Shown: piece by piece, positions 1 to 6,738 of the stretch
Layout of the letters: every line of letters starts with the position of its first letter
Numbering within the stretch: position 1 is the first letter of the stretch
DNA from: an uncultured Flavobacteriales bacterium
Lineage (GTDB): Bacteria; Bacteroidota; Bacteroidia; Flavobacteriales; Crocinitomicaceae
Length of the DNA: 8,960 nucleotides
Assembly (NCBI GenBank): GCA_946886545.1
Contig: CAMPIU010000092.1
Coordinates: 1-8,960, forward strand
Direction of reading: 5' to 3'
Notes under the pieces: model-generated
Seen by the model: only the letters and a program-made list of their open reading frames with translations
Told to the model about the DNA's origin: nothing
The model's database searches: none
Translations under genes and position numbers: made by a program

Positions 1-2056
1 GTACGGAGGTTCGTTGTTCATCGGAATAAATTTCAATATCATCATCCATACTGTTTGCCGGGAAAATACCAAATGCAGCTTTAGCGGTCAGCCATTTTTC
101 ATCTACAATTTGTTTCAGCATGGCTTTAGCATCTTCATAAAGTTGGGTAGCTTCTTTTCCAACTACCTCATCCGTTAAAATGCGTGGAAATTTACCATGC
201 AATTCCCAGGTTTGGAAGAAAGGTGTCCAGTCGATATACGGAACCAATTGTGCAAGGTCTTGTTGTTCAATAACCTGAACTCCCAACTGATTGGGTTTTT
301 TAATGGTCTCGGAATTAAACTCCAGGACCAGCTTGTTTTTTAAAGCGTCGGCATAGCTTAATACTTGTTTTGCTCCGCGGTGTTTTTCATGGTGTTCACG
401 AACTCGCGCGTAGTCTGCCTGGATATCTTTTACGAATTGGTCTTTCTTGTGTCCCAACAATTGCTCGACAACTGTTACGGAACGGGAAGCATCCAACACG
501 TGTACTGTTTGTCCTTTATGATAATTTTGTTCGATCTTAACGGCAGTGTGAACCTTGGAAGTAGTTGCTCCGCCAATTAACAGGGGAATAGAAAGATTCG
601 CACGCTCCATTTCTTTGGCCATGTGAACCATTTCATCCAGGGATGGAGTAATTAATCCGCTCAATCCGATCACGTCTGCTTTTTCGTCAATTGCTGCCTG
701 GATAATCTTTTCTGCGGGGACCATTACACCCAAATCCACAATCTCATAGTTGTTGCAGCTTAAGACAACGGAAACAATGTTTTTCCCGATATCATGAACA
801 TCTCCTTTTACAGTTGCCATGATTACTTTTCCGGCAGAACTTGATTTCCCGTCTTTTTGGGCATCAATGAAAGGAAGGAGGTAAGCTACCGCTTTTTTCA
901 TGACACGTGCAGATTTCACGACTTGCGGAAGGAACATTTTCCCGCTTCCGAATAAATCCCCGACTATATTCATTCCATCCATCAATGGACCTTCAATTAC
1001 TTGAATAGGCCGTTCAAACTGGTGTCTGCATTCTTCCGTGTCTTCATCAATGTAGTCTACAATTCCCTTTACCAGGGCATGAGCCAAACGTTCGTTCACA
1101 GGTGCGTTCCGCCATTCCTGGGAAACTTCTTTTTTCTTGTCTTCTCCCTTGAAATTTTCTGCAAAATCCAGTAAGCGTTCGGTAGCGTCGTCTCTTCGGT
1201 TCAAAAGCACATCTTCCACACGCTCCAGTAGTTGCTTGTCAATGTCGTCGTAAACCTCCAGCATGGAAGGATTCACGATTCCCATGTCCATACCGTGTTT
1301 GATTGCATGGTATAAAAATGCCGAATGCATGGCTTCCCGCACGGGGTTATTCCCACGAAAGGAGAAGGATACGTTTGAAACTCCGCCCGATACATGCGCT
1401 CCGGGAAGGTTTTCACGGATCCATTTTGTTGCACGGAAGAAATCTAAAGCATTGTTGTTGTGTTCTTCCATTCCTGTTGCTACAGGGAAAATATTCGGGT
1501 CGAAAATAATGTCTTCGGGAGCGAATTTGACTTTATCTACCAAAATCCGGTAAGAGCGCTCACAGATTTCGATTCGTCTTTCATAGCTGTCCGCCTGACC
1601 TTTTTCATCAAAAGCCATCACTACCGTAGCGGCACCATAACGTTTGATCAGTTTTGCCTGGTGGATGAAGTTCTCTTCGCCTTCTTTCAAGGAAATGGAA
1701 TTCACGATCCCTTTTCCCTGAATGCATTGCAATCCGGCTTCGATAATTTCCCATTTGGAACTGTCGACCATGATTGGAACACTTGAAATATCCGGTTCTG
1801 CAGCAATCAGATTTAGGAATTTCACCATGGCTTCTTTTCCATCGATCATCCCCTCATCCATATTGATATCGATCACCTGAGCACCTCCTTCCACTTGTTC
1901 GCGTGCAACGGATAAAGCTGCTTCGTAATCATTGTCCTTGATCATACGCAGGAAAGCGCGTGATCCGGTTACATTGGTTCGTTCACCGATATTGGTAAAG
2001 TTACTTTCAGGTGTGATGGTGATGGCTTCTAAGCCCGATAAACGTAAGTAGTTCAT
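1..2056 (-). CDS. metH: Cobalamin-dependent methionine synthase, C-terminal half (folate, B12 and activation domains), partial at left edge
   Basis: This is the second half of a split MetH; it carries methyl transfer from methyltetrahydrofolate via cobalamin to homocysteine, in the cytoplasm. The frame is open from ATG 2056 to the window edge, giving 685 residues. The pterin-binding domain comes first, with the signature [14 protein letters not shown] at residues 22-35. Then come the four-helix cap and the B12 Rossmann domain with the base-off motif DVHDIG; His421 is the expected axial cobalt ligand (E. coli His759). [13 protein letters not shown] follows in the B12 domain. The start of the activation domain has IDWTPFF, where Asp609 matches the SAM-contacting Asp946 of E. 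coli MetH. By alignment to E. coli numbering about 200 residues are missing, including the RPGYG region. The homocysteine domain is absent here and is encoded by the upstream gene. The start codon overlaps that gene's stop (ATGA), which suggests translational coupling and fixes the start. Identification is very secure. Confidence 0.96.
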   Translation of the reverse strand, partial: MNYLRLSGLEAITITPESNFTNIGERTNVTGSRAFLRMIKDNDYEAALSVAREQVEGGAQVIDINMDEGMIDGKEAMVKFLNLIAAEPDISSVPIMVDSSKWEIIEAGLQCIQGKGIVNSISLKEGEENFIHQAKLIKRYGAATVVMAFDEKGQADSYERRIEICERSYRILVDKVKFAPEDIIFDPNIFPVATGMEEHNNNALDFFRATKWIRENLPGAHVSGGVSNVSFSFRGNNPVREAMHSAFLYHAIKHGMDMGIVNPSMLEVYDDIDKQLLERVEDVLLNRRDDATERLLDFAENFKGEDKKKEVSQEWRNAPVNERLAHALVKGIVDYIDEDTEECRHQFERPIQVIEGPLMDGMNIVGDLFGSGKMFLPQVVKSARVMKKAVAYLLPFIDAQKDGKSSSAGKVIMATVKGDVHDIGKNIVSVVLSCNNYEIVDLGVMVPAEKIIQAAIDEKADVIGLSGLITPSLDEMVHMAKEMERANLSIPLLIGGATTSKVHTAVKIEQNYHKGQTVHVLDASRSVTVVEQLLGHKKDQFVKDIQADYARVREHHEKHRGAKQVLSYADALKNKLVLEFNSETIKKPNQLGVQVIEQQDLAQLVPYIDWTPFFQTWELHGKFPRILTDEVVGKEATQLYEDAKAMLKQIVDEKWLTAKAAFGIFPANSMDDDIEIYSDEQRTSV

Positions 2057-3060
2057 GCCTTTGCTGTTTCGCTGATTTTTCGTGGTGAATAGTTCGCGGC
2101 AATTTCAGCCATTTTGCGGATGTGATCCGGAGTTGTTCCACAACAACCGCCAATAATATTGATCAATCCTTCCTGCAGGAATTCTTCTATTTGAGAGCCC
2201 ATCATTTCAGGAGTTTCATCATACTGACCGAATTCATTCGGTAAGCCTGCATTCGGGTGAGCGCTGATTGCAAAAGGAGCCTGGTTTGCCAAAACCTGCA
2301 AGTATGGTCTCATGGCATCTGCACCCAAAGCACAATTCAAACCGATGCTTAAAAGTGGCATGTGAGAAACGGAAACAAGAAATGCTTCGGTCGTTTGACC
2401 TGTTAAGGTTCGCCCGCTCTGATCGGTAATGGTTCCGGAGATCATAATCGGGATCTGAATTCCGCGTTCTTCGCTTAACTGATCAATAGCGAACATAGCT
2501 GCTTTTGAATTCAGGGTATCTGTGATGGTTTCAACTAAAAGGAAATCAGCTCCGCCGTCTATTAATCCGGTTGCCTGTTCTTTAAATGCGACTACCAGTT
2601 CATTGAAGGTAATTGCTCTGAATCCGGGATCATTCACATCCGGAGACATGGATGCCAATTTGGTTGTGGGTCCCATGGATCCGGCTACGAAACGTGGTTT
2701 ATGCGGTTCTCTTGCCGTGAATTCGTCGCAAACTTCGCGAGCTATTTTTGCTCCGTGGTAATTGATGTCGTAAACAGCTTTTTCCAGATGATAATCTGCC
2801 TGGGCAACAGTTGTGGCTCCGAATGTATTGGTTTCAATAATGTCGGCACCGGCTTCTAAATATTGTGCGTGGATTTCTTTGATAATATCCGGACGCGTTA
2901 AAACAAGCAGGTCGTTATCTCCTTTTAATTTATACGGATGATCTTCAAACCAGCCTTTGCGGAAATCTTCTTCTTCCAATTGATAACGCTGGATCATTGT
3001 TCCCATTGCCCCGTCGAGGATGAGAATACGTTCGTTTAGTAATTGCTTGATGTCTTTCAT
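2053..3060 (-). CDS. metH: Methionine synthase, homocysteine-binding half (homocysteine S-methyltransferase domain)
   Basis: This 335-residue protein is the Zn-dependent homocysteine-activating barrel of MetH encoded as a separate gene. Residues 16-23 hold the N-terminal motif DGAMGTMI, and the zinc thiolates are Cys243 (in GLNCALG) and the pair Cys306-Cys307 (in [10 protein letters not shown]), equivalent to E. coli Cys247, Cys310 and Cys311. The length matches the first domain of the 1227-residue E. coli enzyme, ending just after it. The 4-bp ATGA overlap with the next gene implies co-expression, and the two proteins presumably form the functional enzyme together. A stand-alone methyltransferase such as MmuM is less likely because the neighbour lacks exactly this domain. 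A SAM-I riboswitch lies in its leader. No Shine-Dalgarno is visible; the region before ATG is A-rich (GAAAAGAAAAATAGAGCT), as is usual in Bacteroidota. Confidence 0.96.
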   Translation of the reverse strand: MKDIKQLLNERILILDGAMGTMIQRYQLEEEDFRKGWFEDHPYKLKGDNDLLVLTRPDIIKEIHAQYLEAGADIIETNTFGATTVAQADYHLEKAVYDINYHGAKIAREVCDEFTAREPHKPRFVAGSMGPTTKLASMSPDVNDPGFRAITFNELVVAFKEQATGLIDGGADFLLVETITDTLNSKAAMFAIDQLSEERGIQIPIMISGTITDQSGRTLTGQTTEAFLVSVSHMPLLSIGLNCALGADAMRPYLQVLANQAPFAISAHPNAGLPNEFGQYDETPEMMGSQIEEFLQEGLINIIGGCCGTTPDHIRKMAEIAANYSPRKISETAKA

Positions 3061-3115
3061 AGCTCTATTTTTCTTTTCAAACTATGAAGTAGGGGAGATA
3101 GTTTTTAAAACTATC
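3056..3115 (-). promoter_or_regulatory. Candidate expression platform of the SAM-I riboswitch (alternative hairpins covering the metH start codon)
   Basis: Three helices that cannot all coexist can be drawn between the aptamer and the gene. Helix 1 pairs 3115-3107 (GATAGTTTT) with 3105-3097 (AAAACTATC); its innermost pairs must open to give a loop. Helix 2 pairs 3104-3098 (AAACTAT) with 3085-3079 (ATAGTTT). Helix 3 pairs 3088-3079 (TTCATAGTTT) with 3065-3056 (GAGCTATGAA), with seven Watson-Crick pairs then U-G, U-A and U-G, and it contains the ATG at 3060-3058. Helix 1 is followed by TCCCC rather than a U-run, so it does not look like an intrinsic terminator. This favours control of translation initiation. 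How SAM binding selects among the helices is not resolved by hand. Confidence 0.5.
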
Positions 3116-3119
3116 GGTC

Positions 3120-3237
3120 ACTTATCTTTTCCATCTGCTGACGGATCGGATTTGGCACCTTCTCCTTCTCAATCGCAATTGAGCCGGCAGGTTGCCAAGG
3201 TTTCACAGGGCCTGTCCCTCCACCTTTCTTCATAAGT
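3120..3237 (-). promoter_or_regulatory. SAM-I (S-box) riboswitch aptamer
   Basis: The minus strand carries the S-box core in order: GGTGGAGGGACAGGCCC, TGTGAAACC, GGCAACC, AAGGTGCCAAATCC and GGAAAAGATAAG. The closing stem P1 pairs ACTTAT (3237-3232) with ATAAGT (3125-3120). P3 is a clean hairpin, CTCAAT TGCG ATTGAG, at 3183-3168. The element is about 118 nt, the usual size, and binds S-adenosylmethionine. It sits about 60 bases ahead of the split methionine synthase, a typical target, so SAM would repress methionine synthesis. The aptamer call rests on core motifs that are nearly unmistakable. Confidence 0.96.
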
Positions 3238-3255
3238 TATATCAAAGATCTGGTG

Positions 3256-3286
3256 CAAAGATAAGCAGTAGATTTGATTTGGACAA
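3256..3286 (-). promoter_or_regulatory. Bacteroidota-type promoter of the metH operon
   Basis: On the minus strand a -7 element TATCTTTG (3263-3256) matches the Bacteroidota consensus TAnnTTTG exactly. A TTG (3286-3284) lies 20 bases upstream in the -33 position. Transcription would begin near 3251, leaving a leader of about 14 nt before the SAM-I aptamer, which fits the riboswitch being the first element of the transcript. The -33 triplet coincides with the edge of the upstream gene's terminator-like hairpin. Confidence 0.7.
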
Positions 3287-3316
3287 GCAGGCGCGCGATT
3301 AATCGCGTGCCCGCTT
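3285..3316 (-). terminator. Terminator-like hairpin after the DUF5686 gene
   Basis: A strong inverted repeat starts 5 bases after the stop codon. The core CGCGATTAATCGCG is a perfect 14-base palindrome. After one A-C mismatch it extends outward on both sides by eight more pairs (AAGCGGGC with GCCTGCTT, one G-U). It is GC-rich in an otherwise AT-rich spacer. On the minus strand it is followed by GTCC rather than a U-run, whereas on the plus strand it is followed by TTTTC. It may stop read-through into the metH leader, but it is not a canonical intrinsic terminator in that direction. Confidence 0.55.
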
Positions 3317-3321
3317 TTCAA

Positions 3322-5793
3322 TTAAAAATTAAATTTCATATTCCGGTCGTCCAGAACAGCAAAGGAAATTTTTCCGGTCCATCTGGGGGTAATGTTGTTT
3401 CCGTCCGAGAAAACCCCGTAAAGACCAATTCGAAGGCGTCTTTTTGAAAACTTGAAGTTGCGTTCAATTCCACCCAAAACTTCGTAATGCTTCCAATTGT
3501 ATTCGGCTACATACAATGCTCCGAATCCAAAGACCAACCCGATTCCGGTTTTTTTCATGAAAGGAATTTTGTTGATGATAGAACCATTGTCGTGATGGAT
3601 AAAGTGGGCCTCAATGTAATAATCCCTGGATGGTAAGGACGAATCCTGGTCCTGGAATGAATACAGGGGATTGGAGAACCAAAAAGGATCGCTTCGGCGC
3701 TGGTATTTGAAATCGGCGTCTTTCAGATTTTTTGAGCTTAGGAATTTCCCGGATTTGACGTGGTAAGAAGAAGTTCCGAAGGTTCCCAGTTGAAAGTTTT
3801 GATAGATCCCCAATAATCCGTATTCATGGTCTACATCACTGCCGAACAGTTTGGGAATTCCGCGTTCGTAATAAGCATACACAGAAGGCCATTTGGAACC
3901 CAATACCACTTTTCGATGAGGTTCGCGCATGTATTTTTGCCCGGGAGTATAGGTGATGGTTACTTCACCCAAAAGTGCCTGGTATCCTTCAAAGGGTTTG
4001 AAATCGTCATTGGGAATTACGTCATCCAGAAATCCCATTTTTTTGTATCCGTTGATAGATCTTCGTTCACAGAAGTCAAAATCGAAATCGACATACAGAC
4101 CGTTAATGTATTCCTGTGTTTGTCCGATACTGAGCGAAGTAGCCTCGATAAAATTACTTCGTTTGTAGATTTGAGTGATGGCATCGTAGGAGACAATGGC
4201 GTCAAAGTCGTGATCAAAGCCAATTCTTAGCTGGGATTGTTTAAAAGGATCATATAGGAAATTCCCATTGATATTTCCTTTAATGTCATGATTTAAGAAT
4301 CCGTAAGATATTTCTGTATTGATATCCAGTGTTCGCTGGTCTTCCCATTTCTTAAAGTAGTTGAATCCGGGTGCAATACGTGGTCCGGCTGGATATAAAG
4401 GTCTGAGGATTGCCGCCAGTGAATTAATGGACCATTGTACTTTTTTAGGCCGGTTCCGGTGTTCGACTCCAAACCAGATCACTTTCAGGAAAGTAACTTT
4501 GTTAAAGACTTTATCAATCGAATCCAGGTATTCTTTCCGGTTCAACGCATCGTGAATACTGTCTCTTAAGATAATGAACCGCTGTTCTTCTTCTGTGAGT
4601 GAAACAACACGCTGTTCTTTCCAAAAGCTGGAATCACGTTCATAAGCTTCTTCGGTTGTAACGGCCAATTCATTACTGAAAAATCGGGGTGGGAAGTTTG
4701 GGGTAAAGTTATAATTCTTGAATTGAGCAGTGGTCTTGCAGCTTGAAGACTGATTTTTATATTTTACTCCGTAATCCAGGACCTGTTCTTTCAATACACA
4801 CATGGAATCCCCGGGAAGGTCAAATTCCTGGTGAATGGAAAAGTAATCATACATAAACAGGTTTCCCTTTTCCATCGTGAGATCCAGTTTTTGAATCAGC
4901 CAGAGCGAATCAACAACGTAGATGTAGCCGGTGAGGGTAGAAGTAGAGCTCATTCTCGGAAGGATCTTGATCTTGTTGATCTTTCTTCCGTTTTCTTCGT
5001 ACTGGGCCTCCAGGCGGTAGCGATAAGACAAAATTCCCGGACCGGAAATGGGGCTCATCACAGGTGTACTGTGCAAGTCTTCCAGGTACAGCAGGTTTTG
5101 GAAAAAATTGAAATTGGATTTGACTGTTGTGGTATAATAAAGTGTTTTATCATCGCCCCGCAGTTCGTATGCATTGCGAATCTCTTTTACTTTATTGGGA
5201 GGTGAGTAATTCCGCGTTACCTGGATTTCCGCAATATTCATGTTCCCTGCAAGCTTAGCCATTTTCCGCTTTTCTTCTTCAAAAGGATCGCTCTCCTGCC
5301 GGTCGTTTTTTTCATCCGATTCTTTTTCTTTCCGGGTAATCGATTCCGTGGCTTTGATGTAAACATCTGTGGAGTGAGGATAGGCCCAGGGGTTTATTTG
5401 ATCCCGTTTTTTGACCACTTTCAACATGATCTCTCTTCCCGGATTTCCCCGTTTGACTGATATCTCTGCTTCTTCCAGCTCGTTGATCTTGATGGGGAAA
5501 AGCTGAATGTCTTTTACAGCACCTTTATTGGCAATGACAACGTAGGTTTCGCGTTCTTCGTATCCGGGAACGTTAACGATAATGAAGTATTCTCCGTCAA
5601 AAAGCTGAAGGGAGTATTTTCCGTTTTCATCCGTTTGAGTGCGCAGGTCCGTATTGTTCTTGATGTATACGTTTGCGAAGGGAATAGGAAGCTTTTTTTC
5701 ATCCAGAACCCTCCCGCTCAAATTCCATTGTGAAAATGTGAGTGTAGGTGAACAGATAAAAAATAAGAAGTAAAAAACCTTCAAAAGCTTCAT
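3322..5793 (-). CDS. DUF5686 family outer-membrane protein with carboxypeptidase-like regulatory domain
   Basis: This 823-residue protein begins with a signal peptide (MKLLKVFYFLFFICSPTLTFS, residues 1-21). Residues about 24-105 form a carboxypeptidase-D regulatory-like beta-sandwich (SGRVLDEKKLPIPFANVYI, then TDENGKYSL and GYEERE). After it comes the DUF5686 N-terminal motif, roughly residues 118-147 (PGREIMLKVVKKRDQINPW), then a highly charged stretch at about 154-182 that looks disordered. The rest is rich in alternating aromatic beta-strands and ends in Asn-Phe, as expected of an outer-membrane barrel. There is no TonB-box or plug domain, so it is not a SusC-type transporter despite the shared N-terminal module. 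The biochemical function of the family is unknown to me. It follows the small membrane gene by 94 bases and ends at a strong hairpin. The start is the only ATG giving a full signal peptide. Confidence 0.88.
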   Translation of the reverse strand: MKLLKVFYFLFFICSPTLTFSQWNLSGRVLDEKKLPIPFANVYIKNNTDLRTQTDENGKYSLQLFDGEYFIIVNVPGYEERETYVVIANKGAVKDIQLFPIKINELEEAEISVKRGNPGREIMLKVVKKRDQINPWAYPHSTDVYIKATESITRKEKESDEKNDRQESDPFEEEKRKMAKLAGNMNIAEIQVTRNYSPPNKVKEIRNAYELRGDDKTLYYTTTVKSNFNFFQNLLYLEDLHSTPVMSPISGPGILSYRYRLEAQYEENGRKINKIKILPRMSSTSTLTGYIYVVDSLWLIQKLDLTMEKGNLFMYDYFSIHQEFDLPGDSMCVLKEQVLDYGVKYKNQSSSCKTTAQFKNYNFTPNFPPRFFSNELAVTTEEAYERDSSFWKEQRVVSLTEEEQRFIILRDSIHDALNRKEYLDSIDKVFNKVTFLKVIWFGVEHRNRPKKVQWSINSLAAILRPLYPAGPRIAPGFNYFKKWEDQRTLDINTEISYGFLNHDIKGNINGNFLYDPFKQSQLRIGFDHDFDAIVSYDAITQIYKRSNFIEATSLSIGQTQEYINGLYVDFDFDFCERRSINGYKKMGFLDDVIPNDDFKPFEGYQALLGEVTITYTPGQKYMREPHRKVVLGSKWPSVYAYYERGIPKLFGSDVDHEYGLLGIYQNFQLGTFGTSSYHVKSGKFLSSKNLKDADFKYQRRSDPFWFSNPLYSFQDQDSSLPSRDYYIEAHFIHHDNGSIINKIPFMKKTGIGLVFGFGALYVAEYNWKHYEVLGGIERNFKFSKRRLRIGLYGVFSDGNNITPRWTGKISFAVLDDRNMKFNF

Positions 5794-5867
5794 TTAACCC
5801 GGAGTATATTGGTGAAACGAAAATAAGGAAATCTAAGTGCTAATCGGCTGGAAATTAGTTGAAAGTA

Positions 5868-5882
5868 CAAACTTTGAGTTTG
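5868..5882 (-). repeat. Small inverted repeat between the small membrane gene and the DUF5686 gene
   Basis: CAAACT TTG AGTTTG forms a perfect 6-bp stem just downstream of the stop codon at 5888 and is the only structure I see in the 94-base gap 5794-5887. On the minus strand no U-run follows, so it is at best a weak terminator. A near-consensus -7 box TATTTTCG (5825-5818) lies in the same gap before the DUF5686 gene, but no TTG is found at the -33 distance. I cannot say whether the DUF5686 gene has its own promoter. Confidence 0.3.
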
Positions 5883-5887
5883 AACGG

Positions 5888-6106
5888 TTATTTCTGTTTT
5901 TGATTACTCAAAAAAGCCTGGTGTTTTTCCATTCTCTTTCTCATAAAACGTCTCATGAAGTAAGTTCCCAGGGCCATCAGGGCAAAAATATAGTAAATAG
6001 CCCAACTGCTGAAACTTTCTTTCAAACACATCACCGTTACCAATACAATGATGATAATTCCCATTGAAAGCCAAAAGAGCTCCATAATACGATTATATAT
6101 TTTCAT
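5888..6106 (-). CDS. Small two-helix inner-membrane protein of unknown function
   Basis: This 72-residue protein has two hydrophobic segments at about residues 9-28 and 35-51 joined by a short acidic/polar turn (KESFSS). Positive residues at the N-terminus and a basic tail (RRFMRKRMEKH, residues 52-62) suggest both ends face the cytoplasm. I do not recognise a named family, but from memory a protein of this size and layout commonly sits beside lptC in flavobacterial genomes, which supports it being real. The ATG at 6106 is chosen because it places charged residues before helix 1; Met8 is a shorter alternative. No function can be assigned from sequence; a link to envelope biogenesis is only an inference from context. 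Confidence 0.72.
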   Translation of the reverse strand: MKIYNRIMELFWLSMGIIIIVLVTVMCLKESFSSWAIYYIFALMALGTYFMRRFMRKRMEKHQAFLSNQKQK

Positions 6107-6149
6107 GCCTGTTATATATTTAATTTTATGATCTGCTTCCGGGTAATTT

Positions 6150-6187
6150 GTGATCTGTAGATCACTTATATCGAAAGCAGTGCTTTC
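6150..6187 (-). repeat. Two tandem inverted repeats in the lptC to small-gene gap
   Basis: In the 83-base gap 6107-6189, GAAAGCA C TGCTTTC (6187-6173 on the minus strand) starts 2 bases after the lptC stop, and GTGATCT AC AGATCAC (6165-6150) follows. Each has a 7-bp perfect arm. Neither is followed by a U-run. They could be RNA hairpins that attenuate or stabilise the transcript, or the second could be a protein-binding palindrome. No matching -7 box is evident for the small gene, so read-through from lptC is likely. Confidence 0.4.
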
Positions 6188-6189
6188 TC

Positions 6190-6738
6190 TTATTTTTTAA
6201 TTGAAATACGACCCTGAGGTTCCAAAAACTCATAGTAGGAAAAATCTTGTTTGGCGCGGATGCCTTTTCCGTAAATCAGTTCTGTTGGACTTTTGATCAT
6301 GACCATTTTGTCCGTAAAGATAAGACTATCTTTTTGATCCCAGTAAAGTGCTTCTGTGTACAAAGTCTGTTTTCTTGCCGGATTATAAAGCTGAACGGAA
6401 TCCAGTACGCGCATGGTTCCCTTCGTTTCATTGATCTCACCATACAAACCGGTTAAGACAGATTCCGGGTTTCCGTTGTCATCAAAGAATTCGACCTGAA
6501 TACCTTCTTTGAATTTGGTGACTTGTTCTGGTTTTGAATAAGCCTCTGCTAATGGAGCATATAATTTGAACTGCGGAAAACCTCCTTCAGTTTGAAGAAC
6601 ATACAGTTCTTCTGTCTTCTGTTCCGGATCAGTGGATTTAAATGTAATTTGCTTGATTTCATCAATATCATTCACACAGGAACCAAACACCATAACGCAT
6701 GCAAAGCAAAGATGAAATAATGTTTGTCGGTGCTTCAT
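6190..6738 (-). CDS. lptC: LPS export ABC transporter periplasmic component LptC, predicted lipoprotein
   Basis: LptC links the inner-membrane LptBFG extractor to the periplasmic LptA bridge in lipopolysaccharide transport. The 182-residue length fits the family (E. coli 191). Residues 1-21 form a lipoprotein signal with Cys21 in a VFGSC lipobox, so here it would be lipid-anchored instead of held by an N-terminal helix. The body has the jellyroll-like pattern of the family: the VLQTEGGFPQFKLYAPLAE strand region, FFDDNGNPESVLTGLYGEI at about 84-102, then LYTEALYWDQKDSLIFTDK and a C-terminal GKGIRAKQDFSYYEF region. The last segment resembles the repeat motif shared by LptA/LptC proteins. Its ATG follows the TAA of the upstream barrel gene with no spacer, so the two are almost certainly co-translated. 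The assignment is by family pattern and context; no catalytic residues exist to check. Confidence 0.85.
   Translation of the reverse strand: MKHRQTLFHLCFACVMVFGSCVNDIDEIKQITFKSTDPEQKTEELYVLQTEGGFPQFKLYAPLAEAYSKPEQVTKFKEGIQVEFFDDNGNPESVLTGLYGEINETKGTMRVLDSVQLYNPARKQTLYTEALYWDQKDSLIFTDKMVMIKSPTELIYGKGIRAKQDFSYYEFLEPQGRISIKK

Noticed and set aside
1263..1786. Overlapping plus-strand open frames opposite the metH C-terminal half
   Set aside because: The opposite strand encodes conserved MetH pterin-domain sequence throughout; these frames show no protein-like pattern.
3097..3115. Intrinsic transcription terminator after the SAM-I aptamer
   Set aside because: The stem is AT-rich with almost no loop and is followed by TCCCC rather than a U-run, so it is better seen as part of a translational switch.
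3020..3235. Plus-strand open frame across the metH leader
   Set aside because: It lies antisense to the SAM-I riboswitch and the start of metH, and its product has no recognisable features; the RNA element explains the sequence.
3826..4230. Plus-strand open frame of 134 codons inside the DUF5686 gene
   Set aside because: It is antisense to a well-supported gene, with no promoter or protein-family features; a shadow frame.
6149..6167. CRP/FNR-like operator (TGTGA ... TCAC) in the lptC downstream gap
   Set aside because: The half-sites are separated by eight bases rather than the six of the CRP consensus, and no promoter is recognised beside it.
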